Shown piece after piece: positions 1 to 12,056 of a DNA stretch of 64,000 nt. The DNA is taken from assembly GCA_020744425.1 (NCBI GenBank), contig JAGMUV010000011.1, positions 248,001-312,000 on the forward strand, in the 5' to 3' direction. Each line of letters begins with the position of its first letter. The stretch's first letter is position 1. The position numbers and the translations under genes are program-made. The notes under the pieces are model-generated. The model was given only the letters and a program-made list of their open reading frames with translations, made no database searches and had not been told where the DNA came from. The DNA comes from Dactylonectria macrodidyma. Lineage: Eukaryota; Ascomycota; Sordariomycetes; Hypocreales; Nectriaceae.

Positions 1-1355
1 GCCGCGCGCTCAACTCCAGCGGGCCGCCGCTTTGCAAGACATGACTGAGTCTAAGACTCTAAAAAAAACCTTTACCTGCCGCGCGCCAGCTTAGTCATCG
101 CGGGCTCATCGCTGAAAAGCATGCCCGACTTCCGAAAACACAAACCCGCTTCGGTGAAGCATGAATGTCCGAAGTAACGAACTCTCACCGACGGCGGAAG
201 AACAGAAACGACTCTTCAAATCAATCTACAGCAGCCGGTGTGGATTGCTACACATTCGAGACTAGTCTAGTATTAGCTTCATCAGGACACGGCATCATGT
301 CATACCTCCTCTATCATCGACAATACGGGTCGCTGTTCGGCAAGAAACCCGACTGATAGGTCGCCAGTCCGAGATTGACAATCACCACACTGATTCCTAC
401 ACTGCAAAGCGTCTTCACAGTGATCACACTGAGGGGCCATTTAACCAATGCGTAGGCCGGTGAAGTTAGCATTCAAACCCCACGGTTCGAGCCAAAAAAT
501 TGACGGAATGACACTTTGGCTTTAATCTTGCATGTGTACCTACTAGCACGGCAACGAACAGGCTTCCTTGATCGAATGTGCTCTAATTTGGAGAGCTGCC
601 CGTTGTTGCACTATGTATCTATGGTTATTAACCGCATGCCTTCTTTAAGAATTAATGAAGTAAAAGACGCCCTTCAGCCTCGAGCTACAACTCACACTTG
701 ACAAATGTTCATTCGTATGCTAGCTGTGCTCCAGATTGGATTCTTGAAGTCCTTGCTTGAAGGATACCTGAAGATGCCTACCCACCAAAGGCTCGCCACA
801 ACGCCCCCTCGCTGGTGATGTACAATCGGCCCTCATATTCAGCTTTCGTCTAGAGCACATTTGCTCGGGAATCTGCTAGATTGCTAGATTAGCTTTATGT
901 GGGCTGAAGCCGTTAGCCGTCGGCGTTAAGGACAAAGTCGTGATAACGACGGGCAATTGATTAAAACACAGCCTGTTTGTGAAACTAACAGGCGGGAAGT
1001 CTGGCGAAACCTATACATCGCTTTACGTTTCATTCCGCCCTTCACAAGTTGCATTTCGGTACGATATCTTAAAAGTATTTTTTTTATTCGTATCAGACAG
1101 GCGCGGAAGAGCCATTTTCCACCATGGCTACCAACCGGCAAACACATATGCAATGAGACGTTCCTTTTTCAACACACACCACCATCCACAGGCATCGCAC
1201 GCATGAGACTGACGAGTTCTATGTATCCTTATTCCATTTCAACCTAGTGACACGTAACGAGCTGCCTCCGCATCCTCGTCCTTTTCATTAAAGCAACCAT
1301 CCCATGCAAAATGCAAGCAACTTTAGACGCCTTCATCTCGGTTCGTTCCCATCCC
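1..1355. other. Gene-free left edge
   Basis: No reading frame here looks like a protein family, and no tRNA or 5S rRNA pattern was found. The right part (about 930-1355) lies just downstream of the eIF3c stop codon and probably contains its 3' untranslated region and terminator. The left part is unexplained. Confidence 0.5.
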
Positions 1356-4088
1356 CTAGCCCCGGACAGCAGCACCCAGCGCTCCGCCCGTGAACTGTGT
1401 GCCACCGGCCTGTCGCTGTGTGTTACCGCCTCCTCTTGGACCTCCTCGGCCGCCACCACGGCCTCTGTGGCCACCCCGACCGCGCCCGCCTTGTCGCTCA
1501 AAGGCGTTAGAGGTGCCTTGGGTTCGCTGCTCCAGTGTTCGCTCGTTGGTCTCGATGAGAGCGCTGGCCTTGTCGGAAAGCGCCAGTGCGAGTGACTGGA
1601 GACGGCTGAGCTCGACGCCCTTTCGGAAGATGACGGTCAAGGTGACCTGGTCCAGGGAAGCGGCCAGCTCCTCGTGGCTAATCATCTTGCTGACAACAGC
1701 TGACACCTTTGTGATGTCAAGCTCGAACATGCTGCTGAGAGTCTCGATGGCAAGGGTGTCGTAGAAGGGGGCGTAGGTGAAGAGGTATGTTCGGAGACCC
1801 TCCTCTTGGATCTGCTTGGAGAGCATCGCCTTGATCTCCTCAGCGTTCGGCATGAGGTCCCAGATCTTGATGCTGTGGATAAAGGTGGTGGACTTCTTCC
1901 ATTCGCCAGCCGCCAGGGCCTTGGACGCCTGCATCACATGGTCACGGGTGTTCTCGGGAGGACCAGTGAAGATTTGCCTCTCGTGGTACTCGAGCATGCG
2001 GCGGTAGGTCTTGCTAATGACACGCTTCTTGACGTCGGGTGAAGAGCCGGTCTGGGCCAGGAGGGGAATCTCGAGAAGCATGCTGCAAGTGAGATAAACA
2101 CACTCGAGCAGCTCCAGGTTGATGTGCATGTGGAAGGGAAGCTGTCGCTGCTTCTCCAGGCGCTCCTGCTCGGGAGAGACCTGGTTGTATCGCTGCATCA
2201 TGACGCCCTGGGCGAGAAGCTCCTTCTGGCGGCCACTGCCGCAGATCTCCTGGAGGGTGTTCTGGGCATCATAGACAAGACCCTTGCGGAAGGCACACAG
2301 ACCAACTTGTACCAGTGTTCGATTGTACAGAATCTGGCTCTGAACATCGAAGTTGGGGATATTCTCCTGAAGATGAGACATCAACATCATGTCACGAGCC
2401 TTGTAGTACTCTCCATGGAGAGCAAGGAAGTAGACCTGGCACAGCATAGCTCGAGCACGGATAATACCTTCGCTGTTGCTGAAGAGGTAGTTGCACAGAA
2501 CGTTGACAAGGTTGCCGGCATCCTGAGCTTGGCTTCGAGGGGTGATGACAGACTCGACGGAATCGCCAACAGCCGTCCAGCAGTTCTCCTCGAAAGTCTT
2601 GACGACCTGGGCGGGCTAGTGGGAAAATTAGCAATGTGGAAGCAATGCGACGGGGGTGTTGGATTTACCTTGAAGTAGACGTGCTCCAGGCGGCGCATGA
2701 CGATTCGGTTGACGCTGTCCTGGGGGGTTTCAAGAGCCTCGTCTTTCCGTAGGGCCTCGTAGTAGAGGAGACCACGGAAGATAATGTTGTAGAGGGCACC
2801 TTCATCTTGCAACCGCTCGATGTACTCGGATGTGTGGGGGTCGATGCTCTGCAGGGAGCGGACAAGCTCGTCATCCAATCGCTCAACATATGAAACGACG
2901 CTGCCAGCGACCTTGATGTACTTCTCACCAGGTTGCAAGGAAGGGGGCTTCTCGTCGTCGTCCCACTCCTCGGCGTGCTCAACAACGATGTACTCTGGGC
3001 TCTCCTGGAGAACCTCAAGAAGGGCGGAAAGCTCCTTCTCGGCGGCCTTCCAGTGCTCAAGAGGCATGACATTACCGGTACCAGCACCAAGGTCGAATCG
3101 GGCCGAGACGATAGTGAGCAGAACGCGGATCTTCTGGTACGGGGTGTTGGCGATCTCGTACAGCTTCTCCATGACCTTGATCTGCTCTGTGCGGTCGGTG
3201 TTCTTCTTACCGCGAGAGTCCATAATACCTCGTAGGTGCTTGAAGATGCTCTCGGGGGTGTACTGGAGAGTCTTTCCACCCTTTCCAACAGTAGCAAAGC
3301 CATCATCGGCACCGTCCGGGGCGGGGGCGGCGTCGACCTCGAAGGTGGTGACCTTCTTGGGCTTGGGAGCAACTTGCACAGGCTCGTCATCTGAGGACTC
3401 CATGTATGCATCCTTGTCGGCGCGGTAAGCATCGATCTGGGTCTGGAACTCCTTGTTGGTCTTCTTGATTTTTTGCTTGACGGCGTTCAAGGCTCGGGCT
3501 TGGGTGGCGTTCATCTTCTTGGGTGTGACCTTAGCCTTGGCGAGGGCCTCGTTCATGAAGTCCTCGAGCTCAGCGAGGATTCGGATGTAGGGCTTGGGGG
3601 GTTTGTTGGTGGGCAGCTTGGCGACCTGTCGGTTCAGCTTATCGGATTCTATATCTCGCTGTTAGTATTTTTCTTCCTTCTGTTCATCTTCTAGTAGTCG
3701 CTCGAATTTCGAACTCGTGGTTCTGGGAAAGTATCGTACCGGTTGAGATGAGAGTCCAGTCACCGTTCTTTTGACCATTCTCAATCAACTTGATGGTGGC
3801 CTCCAGCTCGTCGAGGCGCTTGTCCTTGGCACTCTTGACTTTGCCTCGGACCTCTTCATCGCTATCCTCATCTGATGAAACCGCATCTCTCAAGAATTTG
3901 TTGGCGCCGGCCTTGTTGTCATCGTCGCTGGAATCGCTGTCGGAGTCATCGGCCTGGGAATCATCGTCGGAGTCGTCCTGGGAGTTGTCCTGCTCCTGCT
4001 GCTCCTCCTCCTCCTCGGAGTAAAGGTCCTCCTCATCGCTGGAGGACTCGCTAGAGCTGTCGTCGCCACCACGGAAAAATCGAGACAT
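1356..4088 (-). CDS. NIP1: Eukaryotic translation initiation factor 3 subunit C (eIF3c/Nip1)
   Basis: Core subunit of eIF3, which joins the 40S subunit and the multifactor complex during initiation in the cytoplasm. Three exons on the minus strand: 4088-3740, 3648-2669 and 2615-1356; the introns (3739-3649, 2668-2616) have GT..AG ends and the phases join to 862 residues, the expected size for fungal eIF3c. The start [10 protein letters not shown] is followed by a long Ser/Asp/Glu-rich acidic tract (about residues 10-80), as is usual for the family. The second exon carries the conserved eIF3c N-terminal domain with the KKxTNKEFQ-type helix. The third exon holds the PCI-domain part (around residues 560-750, including [16 protein letters not shown]). 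The C terminus is an RGG-rich tail (about 800-862). It is divergently arranged with ISA2. Family assignment is firm; exact exon ends are read by eye. Confidence 0.93.
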
Positions 4089-4640
4089 GATGGGCGAGTG
4101 TTCTGGACGCTGGGTCTTGTCCTTTGGGGTCAATCTCGCGAAAGGCGTGCGCGGGGTTGTTTCGACACAAGGCAAAATTGATGATTTTTGGTGGGAGGTG
4201 GGGCGTGCACCTTGGGGCTTAGCGATACGGCGACTCACGAGTCACAGGCCACAACCCGATAACGATAAGCGGGCCAAACCGGGCAAGGGGGGGAATATTA
4301 CCTAAGCTGCCCGTTTTCGCACACACTCTCAGGGTTCTCAGGGCTCCTGGTTCCTTGGAGGCCTAGAGGAGGCGACTTTTAGGCAGGGTGGTCCCCAAAG
4401 TCCCTCGGACCTCCGGTTGTCATTGCTCGGGCCCCGGCTCCGATGCGCCGTGCAGAAGAATTTCGAGATCCAGCAAGCCAGTCAGTGACTCGGATTCTGC
4501 ATTTCTCAGCAGAACGGCCCTTACCGCATCCTACTAACTACCACCTCCCTCACCTCTACATCCTCCACCAACTACTAGGATACCTTCCACTACTCCTGAC
4601 ATCACTCGCCTTCCCAATATCTTTTATCACAGATACACCC
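4089..4640. promoter_or_regulatory. Divergent promoter between eIF3c and ISA2
   Basis: The 552 bases between the two start codons must contain both promoters and 5' leaders. The ISA2 side (about 4500-4640) is rich in C/T tracts (ACTACCACCTCCCTCACC), typical of a fungal transcription start region. An open frame running from 4443 into ISA2 is 5' leader rather than protein, because the mitochondrial presequence begins at the ATG at 4641. Confidence 0.55.
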
Positions 4641-5416
4641 ATGGCTCGAATACGCTGCTCAAAAGCCCCCTCGGCAGCTCGATCCTTTCTCCAGCTTGTG
4701 CGTCGCAACTACTCCTCAACCACTACCGCGTCCGCCGCCCCCCTCGAATTCCTCTTCCCACGATGCGCACCGCCCTCTCCTAGTCAATTCGCCCAAGTCT
4801 CCCCTATCTCGTCGAGAGCTTTCGCTCATGCACAACACATCAATTCGTCACGGTCAAAGGAATTCGCCCTTCATGCTCCATCAAGGCGACATTTCTCATC
4901 CTCCTCTGCTCTGCACCAAACCCGAAGCATATTGAACACTCAAACGGACGAAGATGGAAACGAGATGATGCTGGAGATTACTCCACGTGCAGCGAAGGTA
5001 TGTCGTGCTCGATTTCCACCCTGGACACAACTAACAGTAATAAGCGTCTCTCCCAAATAATGGACAAGGACTCCAATCCCAACCTCGCTTTGCGCATCCA
5101 GGTCGAGAGTGGGGGCTGTCACGGCTTCCAATATCTTATGAGTCTTATTACTCTGCCGGCCAAGGGGTCACCCGAATGGACCGACACCATCAACGAAGAC
5201 GATACAATCTTTCAACACCTTCCCGACGATGCAGACCCGTCCACCGCACCTGAGGACGGCCCTAAGATTATCCTCGACGAGCCATCCCTCGACCTTCTTA
5301 AAGGAAGCAAGGTGGATTTCACAATGGAATTGATCGGGTCCCAGTTTAAGATCGTGGACAATCCCTTGGCCACCAGCAGCTGTGGGTGTGGTACAAGTTT
5401 CGATATTAAGATGTAA
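4641..5416 (+). CDS. ISA2: Mitochondrial iron-sulfur cluster assembly protein, A-type (Isa2-like)
   Basis: A-type (IscA/HesB) scaffold or carrier needed to mature mitochondrial [4Fe-4S] proteins. Two exons: 4641-4997 and 5045-5416, joined in phase 0 across a 47-nt intron whose branch site CTAAC lies at 5031-5035; 242 residues. The first 90-100 residues are Arg/Ser-rich with few acids, as expected for a mitochondrial presequence. The A-type domain shows the signature cysteines: one in SGGCHGFQY near residue 140 and the paired CGCG motif near the C terminus (SSCGCGTSF). The spacing and the large insertion between them, with its Asp-rich loop, fit Isa2 better than Isa1. Divergent from eIF3c, convergent with RPL7. 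Isa1 versus Isa2 rests on the length and the N terminus, so that part is less certain. Confidence 0.88.
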
Positions 5417-5721
5417 ATAATCTCGTCATGAGGTTACCAATGACATAAATTACTATTGCCTCTCGCTTGAGGCCCACATGTAATTAGTTATCAATACCCC
5501 TCCTCCAGTTAATTTTCAAAAGTCTCTACGTGACATTACACCGGGCGGTCGACATTCACGCAAGAGGCGGAGGCGTCACAGAAAAGTTTGGAAACTCGAG
5601 TGTCATTCATCATGGTATCAATTCCACAAGTCCCTTGTCATGACATCGAACGCCGAGCAACCATGCTAATATTTTGAGGTCTTAATGACCAGCCCATTAA
5701 CCATTTTCTTTTGGAAACCAT
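5417..5721. other. Convergent 3' region of ISA2 and RPL7
   Basis: AT-rich spacer between two converging genes; it should hold both 3' untranslated regions and polyadenylation signals. No coding signal seen. Confidence 0.5.
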
Positions 5722-7215
5722 TTAGTTCATCTGGCGGATGAGACCGTTGATGGCCTCCTCGCGGTTGCCAAGGTCACCACCCTCGATGAAGTGGCGGAAC
5801 TTGCGGGGGCGGAATCCACCGTTGGGGTTGCTGAGCTTGAAGGGCCAGAGGAAGTTGGAGGCCTGCTTGAAGTTGGGGCCGACAGTGTAGATCTCGTGGA
5901 TGAGATCCTCCATGCAGACAATGCCGTACTTGCCGAGGTTCTCCTCAATGATGGAGTTGTCGGTAAGAGCGACACGCTGCTTGTTGACCTTTCCGTATCC
6001 ACGCTTGTAGACGAGCTCCTTGATGGACTTCAGGTTGGGGTAACCGTAAGCGATCCAGGGCTCGACGATCTTGAGCATCTCAGTGGTGGCCTTGGTGACC
6101 TTGATGAAGACACCGTTGTTGATCTGGAGGAGACGGAGAAGCTGGAGGATCTTGCGGGGCTTTGGGGGCATCTTGTTGATACTAAAGGCATGTTAGCTGT
6201 ACTCACAGGCGACTATCAGTTAAGAGAATGCACATACCCCTTGATACGGACGACGAAGATCAACTTGGCCTCAGCGGGGATGTAGGCGGAGTCCTCCGAC
6301 TTGGCAACGCGGGCCAGACGGATCTTCTCACGCTCAGCATCGCGGTACTCCTTGACGTACTTCTCAGCACGCTGGAAGATGACACCACGCTTCTCCTTGT
6401 TGGACTGGAAGACAGTTAGTTATTGTCTTCAGGTGCAGTGATGAAATGAAGGTGGTTTATCAGGCAAGCGTCAGACCCGAAAGAAGGTTAATTGATCAAC
6501 AGCATCGACAATGTCTAGTTGATTGATGTATTTGTGCATCATTGTGCCGGGAAAGAAAACAGGGTAGTACTCACGGCCTTCTTCTTCTCGATGGCGTCAG
6601 TGCGCTCGGCGCGGGCCTTCTCCTGAGACTTGCGCTTCTTGAGAAGAGTCTCAGGGACCAGGATCTGGTCGTTGGTGGGGACACTACAATCATCAGATTA
6701 GTTCGCAGTCCAGATACCACAAGTGGTATGGAGCAGAGCGCCGGGGAGAGAACTGTTGCAATGCGACATTCTCTGCTTGGCTGACTCGAGACATAAATTT
6801 GATCGGTGAGACGGGAAACGCCGACAGCACAAGCCTATCGATGGCGTCTCCCTGTGAAGCTCATCCGACAACACCCCGTAACAACTGAATGTTCAGGAAA
6901 ATTCGGTCGTAGGCGGTCTGCATGAGGCATTCTCAGCCCAAAGCAAACACCTTGATGACCATGAATTTGAGAGGGAAGACAGCAAAGTCTTCATCTCCAA
7001 CACCCCAGACGACGTCTCTCAACACACAAGCTGTATTTCAAGCCTGGGCAATTAAGGGAGCCGTCCAAGAAAGATCGAGCTGGCAGGTCAGCGTCTCGTA
7101 TGAGAACACGACTTATCCAGCGAGAGGACCACGACAATCTGCAAACGAAGAACTCGATTCCGGGCGCCTACCCATATCGCAGGTTTCAAGGAGGAAGCAC
7201 ATACGTGACACCCAT
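5722..7215 (-). CDS. RPL7: 60S ribosomal protein L7 (uL30)
   Basis: Structural protein of the large ribosomal subunit. Four exons: 7215-7205, 6683-6575, 6404-6238 and 6181-5722, summing to 747 nt (248 residues, the usual L7 size). The first exon encodes only three codons plus two bases (ATG GGT GTC AC) and is followed by a 521-nt first intron (7204-6684), a common layout for fungal ribosomal protein genes. Later introns are 170 and 56 nt. The basic N-terminal extension ([21 protein letters not shown]) is followed by FVVRIKGINKM, which spans the last splice junction, then the [10 protein letters not shown] motif and the C-terminal [19 protein letters not shown]. Shares a short divergent promoter with RPS14. 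The long first intron could host a snoRNA, but I could not identify one with confidence. Confidence 0.96.
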
Positions 7216-7529
7216 TTTGTCGGCGACGGCTGTTGTGAGGTCGGTTAGTCGGTCGGTGAAGCTAGAAGAAGGGGAGAGAGAAGGAGGTCGACTTTTTCTC
7301 CGCAGACTTGGGGGATTGAGTTGGACCCGCCCGCGTAAAAAAAAATTGGCTAGGGCAGGGCTTTCCAACCTCGCACACCGAATATTGCGCCTAAAGTTTT
7401 CTGCCGCACCCCACCGCTTTACAGCCCACCTCGTCCGCCACCAAACCGAACGCATCCCGGAAATCCATTTTGGTGAACCTCATTCTCAACCGCCAATTGA
7501 CTCAGTAACCCGACGTCGCCAATCTCAAA
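7216..7529. promoter_or_regulatory. Bidirectional ribosomal-protein promoter (RPL7 / RPS14)
   Basis: Only 314 bases separate the two start codons, so both ribosomal protein genes must be driven from this interval. It contains a purine run (about 7262-7290), an A8 tract near 7338-7345 and C-rich segments close to the RPS14 start. No specific factor site is claimed. Confidence 0.7.
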
Positions 7530-8193
<664 letters not shown>

Positions 8194-8588
8194 GCTACTC
8201 GCTTATTGGCTGGCCTGGCATGGACGGGAGTTTGGCTATCTGGTTTCTATGTGGCGTTGAGAATCACGAGGAGAACGGCTATTGCGCCTGGTCTCCAGTC
8301 TACTTTGCTTGTCTGGTCCTGTAATGGATTACGAGGCAGTAGACAGTCATGAATTCGCCCGAAGAAGGCCCATGAATCATCCTCCTTGTCAAAACACATC
8401 TCCTCCGTGAGAGTTTACTCGTGACGCCATCTATATGTAGTTCGCGAACAATGAGTATATGATGATCAAAAGTTAACCTAGACCATTTTACGATTGATGT
8501 ATATACATGTTCCGCCTTGACGTGAGGGTATCCGAACTCCATGCTCCAACCATGCCAACGCACATACCAGTACCAACGTCTTCACGCT
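8194..8588. other. Convergent 3' region of RPS14 and RAD26
   Basis: About 395 bases between converging genes; presumably both 3' untranslated regions. No coding potential or RNA gene recognised. Confidence 0.5.
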
Positions 8589-11500
8589 CTATTTTATGCC
8601 AGGTTTCAAGGTCCAAATACCTCTGCCTGTTCCACCTGCTTTGGATAACACGGCAACTTTGTCGAGGGCAGCCTTAAACTCGTCGCTTTGCTTTTTTCCG
8701 GGACAATACGGATTGAAGTGGTCTACAAGCATCTTGCTGGGCACGCGACCCCCATGACGATTGACAAACGTCTTGATCATGGCAATGAAGTCCTTCGTTT
8801 TCAAGTTGCGGTCCGAGCCTGGGGTACCAGATCGCGAGCTGCTCGCGCTGCCATCATCAAGGCCTTGACGATCTGCGAGATTACTCATGATACCAGCTGA
8901 ACTCGGTCCTCCGCGACGGCGACTGGCTCCCGGACGACCTGCTTGTCCAACCTCGCCGGTCCAGGTAACGGTGCCGATGGGAACTCGACGGGCGTCGACA
9001 CCAGCCTGTCGGAGGTGTGCTGCTGCTTTGCGAGCGACCTGGTTGGCTTCATGTCGAAGTACGCTGAGGTCTGCCTTGGCCTTCTGGGGCCCATTGACGA
9101 TCTGCTCGTGATCGTAGGCACTGTTCACAGACCGGGCAAAGATGCCTTCTAGCATGCGCCTCTCATCGTGGACGGATTTGTCCTCCTTGTATTCCTCCAT
9201 CGCAGCAACCAAGTTCATTTTCTGTAGCTCGATTCCTTCGATGTCTTCCGAGCTGCGTCCCACACTCGCAATGGGCTTCAGAGCATGCGCGTCTACTCGA
9301 TCCGTAGCAGGACCGCCAAGATCGACCTCCGCTCCTTTGAACACTTCGCTCCTTTGAGCCCCTGCATCGCCTGATGTGTTGAAACTGAATAGATCATACA
9401 AGTCTGAAAGATCGTAGGAACTCCGCTGTTTGGGGTCCTTCAAGACTTTGTTCGTCATAAACTGCTTGAAAATCTGACGATGGTAGATTTTCTCCTCAAT
9501 GGTGCCCTCTGTCATAAGCCGGTAGATTTTCACCGGCCTCTTCTGACCCAGTCTCCATGCCCTTTCTCTCGCCTGGAGATCAGTTGAGGGGTTCCAATCA
9601 GGGTCAAATATGATGATCCGATCAGCTCCAGTTAGGTTGGTCCCCAAACCACCTGTCCGGGTAGTCATAAGGAAGACATGAATGTCGGGGTCCTCGTTAA
9701 ACCTGTCAATCATAGACTGTCGTTGGTCCACAGGCGTTTCGCCGTCCATCCGGAGATGGGAGATGCCACATTCCCTCATGCACTTCTGGATGATATTGAG
9801 CATTTGCTTTCCTTGGGAAAACAGGAGGGCCTTGTGGCCGTTGGGAATCATGACCCTTTGCAGAAGATCCTTGGTGAGTTGCAACTTAGCAGAAAGCTTG
9901 GGACTTCCAAAGTCATACCCAGCTTTCTGCCCCAAACTTTTGTCCAGCAAATCAGGATGATTACAGATCTTGCGTAGGATATCAATGCCGTAAAGCGATT
10001 GACGTCTTCGATTCAAGATAGCCGAAACCTCATCCGACTTGATGAAAGTCTCGTAAGCAGCGCGTTGTCCATCACTCAACTTACAAAAGAGGACTTGCTC
10101 GGTTTTCTCGGGAAGATCAGCAGCAACATCCACCTTCAGCCGCTGGAGCAGGTACTCGCTGATGGTCTCCTTTAATGCTTCTGCGCACTTCTCGGCTGTC
10201 ATGACTTGGAGATTGGAGGCGTTGGCGTAGCCTCCCTGGCGAATTGGAATTTCGAACTGCGACCGGAAGTTGACCAACGTTCCCAGTCGCATAGGGTAGA
10301 TGAAATCAAACAAAGACCAGAGCTCAGTGAGGTTGTTTTGGACAGGAGTACCTGAGAGAATGACTCGGTTCGGTGTGTTCAGTTCCTTGCAAGTCACCGT
10401 GATCTCGGCGTTTGGATTCCGTATCTTGTGCCCCTCATCCAGGACAGCGTAGTCCCAATGAATGGGCAACAACTCCTCTGCGTATGTCTGAAGACCAGTG
10501 TACGTCGTAACCAAAACGTGACCATTCTTCACAGCACCGTTGACAATTCTCCTTGCAGCTTTCCCTGACTTGCTTGCGATAGGCTGATAGTGATCCAGAT
10601 CATAGTCATCCTCAAACTTGGGGTTCATCATCCCACTACCTGAAGCATGCAAAATCGAAACACGAAGGGGAGGCCACCAGCGATGAAACTCACTGACCCA
10701 TTGCCGCAGAAGGGTTGCTGGCGCAACGACAATGACGGGGCCCTTCAGTTTCTTGCTGTAATGAAGTGCGGCGATGAAGGCAATCAGCTGGACGGTTTTT
10801 CCAAGGCCCATCTCATCACCGACAATGCCCCCGACGTTTTGTTTGTGCAGCTCGGCAAGCCACTGAACGCCGGTTTTCTGGTACCCAAAAAGCGATGGGT
10901 GGATATCTCCAGGCAATTTGAGACCATCGCCAAATTGATGATCAGGAAAGTCCGGTGCAGGTTTGAACCACTCGTCCTCTTCTTCATCGCTTTCTTCGGC
11001 CCCGGCAGACGAGTCAGTATTTTGTCGACGAGCCCGTCTAGCACGACTTCTCCGGATAACCCAATCGTCCAGTCTTCGTTTGTAATGTGCTCCATTCCCG
11101 TCGTCAATTTTGCTGAGGTCAATGGTCTCTTGATCTTCGACCTTAGCTTTGGCCTTCGCCTTACGACGCTCGTCTCGGATAAGATCTTCGTCCGTTCCTT
11201 GCTGCCAGACATCATGGTCTGAATCAGACGAGCCCTCGGGTTCGAATTCCGCGGAGGGGCTACGCTCCGCCTGAACACGCCGCTTTTTCCGAGGCCGAAG
11301 AGAAAATTCGCTCTCGACGGCAGCGGGCTCTGGCTCCGACTCAGTAGCCTCTTCGGCAAAGCCTGGTCGTCGAAGCAGTTGGTGGGATATGGGACCTTGG
11401 TCTGCGCCTTCCAGCTGCTCCGCAGCAGCTGCCTCTTCAGCGTCCAAGATAGCTTCCGCAAGCTGTCCCTCGATACCTGCAGGCCGTGGACCCCCGACCT

Positions 11501-12056
11501 TGGCAAAGGGTGTGATTTTTCCGGTTCGAATCAGAAATTCACGGTGTCCCTCACCGGGGAGTCTTTGAGACTTGTGTTGCGTAATATCCTCAACCGGGTT
11601 CTCTTGATGGCGTCTATTGATACGTGACTGGAAGTCTGAAATGTCGTTGCCCACCTGGGCGACCTCAGTTTCCAATTTGGCGATTTCTTTCTGAACATTC
11701 CGAGCCTGGTACGGGTTTCCGGAGACCTTCTCGAGCCGCTTTTCTTCCTTGTCTAGTTGAAGTTGAAGCCGGTGCTGAGTGGCCTTTAGTTTGTCGATCC
11801 GGTTCTGGTCCTTCTTGTCCTCTGCCTCCATAAGCGCAGCGTTGGCCTGGATGGTGATGTCTCGTTCCAAGTCATTTTGGTCTCTGACAGTTCCGGTAAG
11901 ATTTCTCAACGCGTCTTCTTCATTCATTCCCGCTGTATCGGTAACGGCCTCGCTGTCATTTTGAGATGATTGCTCTTGCGCGGCGGCAACCATTCTGCCG
12001 AGCAAGATGGCACGTCTTTCCGCCTGGTCCTCGGGAGGCGCGTCATCTGAAGTCAT
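8589..12056 (-). CDS. RAD26: Rad26/CSB (ERCC6) SWI2/SNF2 DNA-dependent ATPase
   Basis: Transcription-coupled repair translocase that acts on RNA polymerase II stalled at lesions, in the nucleus. Single exon, 1155 residues, the size expected for fungal Rad26. The N-terminal third is charged and coiled-coil-like (around 60-160) with acidic/basic low-complexity linkers and a nuclear-localisation-like RPRKKRR. The ATPase core shows Walker A in DEMGLGKTVQ (about residue 412), the motif II DEGH (about 534), SGTPVQNN just after, and in lobe 2 the FSQGKQML, TTRTGGLGTNLTGADRII and DWNPSTDLQARERAWRLGQ blocks that define the Rad26/CSB branch of Snf2 proteins. The last 70 residues (FIAMIKTFVNRHGGRVPSKML) resemble the winged-helix-like C-terminal domain of CSB. 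Divergent from the PanE-like gene. Confidence 0.94.
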   Translation of the reverse strand: MTSDDAPPEDQAERRAILLGRMVAAAQEQSSQNDSEAVTDTAGMNEEDALRNLTGTVRDQNDLERDITIQANAALMEAEDKKDQNRIDKLKATQHRLQLQLDKEEKRLEKVSGNPYQARNVQKEIAKLETEVAQVGNDISDFQSRINRRHQENPVEDITQHKSQRLPGEGHREFLIRTGKITPFAKVGGPRPAGIEGQLAEAILDAEEAAAAEQLEGADQGPISHQLLRRPGFAEEATESEPEPAAVESEFSLRPRKKRRVQAERSPSAEFEPEGSSDSDHDVWQQGTDEDLIRDERRKAKAKAKVEDQETIDLSKIDDGNGAHYKRRLDDWVIRRSRARRARRQNTDSSAGAEESDEEEDEWFKPAPDFPDHQFGDGLKLPGDIHPSLFGYQKTGVQWLAELHKQNVGGIVGDEMGLGKTVQLIAFIAALHYSKKLKGPVIVVAPATLLRQWVSEFHRWWPPLRVSILHASGSGMMNPKFEDDYDLDHYQPIASKSGKAARRIVNGAVKNGHVLVTTYTGLQTYAEELLPIHWDYAVLDEGHKIRNPNAEITVTCKELNTPNRVILSGTPVQNNLTELWSLFDFIYPMRLGTLVNFRSQFEIPIRQGGYANASNLQVMTAEKCAEALKETISEYLLQRLKVDVAADLPEKTEQVLFCKLSDGQRAAYETFIKSDEVSAILNRRRQSLYGIDILRKICNHPDLLDKSLGQKAGYDFGSPKLSAKLQLTKDLLQRVMIPNGHKALLFSQGKQMLNIIQKCMRECGISHLRMDGETPVDQRQSMIDRFNEDPDIHVFLMTTRTGGLGTNLTGADRIIIFDPDWNPSTDLQARERAWRLGQKRPVKIYRLMTEGTIEEKIYHRQIFKQFMTNKVLKDPKQRSSYDLSDLYDLFSFNTSGDAGAQRSEVFKGAEVDLGGPATDRVDAHALKPIASVGRSSEDIEGIELQKMNLVAAMEEYKEDKSVHDERRMLEGIFARSVNSAYDHEQIVNGPQKAKADLSVLRHEANQVARKAAAHLRQAGVDARRVPIGTVTWTGEVGQAGRPGASRRRGGPSSAGIMSNLADRQGLDDGSASSSRSGTPGSDRNLKTKDFIAMIKTFVNRHGGRVPSKMLVDHFNPYCPGKKQSDEFKAALDKVAVLSKAGGTGRGIWTLKPGIK

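Noticed and set aside
420..500. Possible tRNA, because of GGTTCGAGCC near 483-492
   Set aside because: The B-box-like string is not followed by a matching acceptor stem and there is no A box or cloverleaf at the right distance on either strand.
4443..4640. N-terminal extension of ISA2 from an upstream ATG at 4443
   Set aside because: The extra residues are not presequence-like; the ATG at 4641 gives a proper mitochondrial presequence, and the upstream part is a pyrimidine-rich leader.
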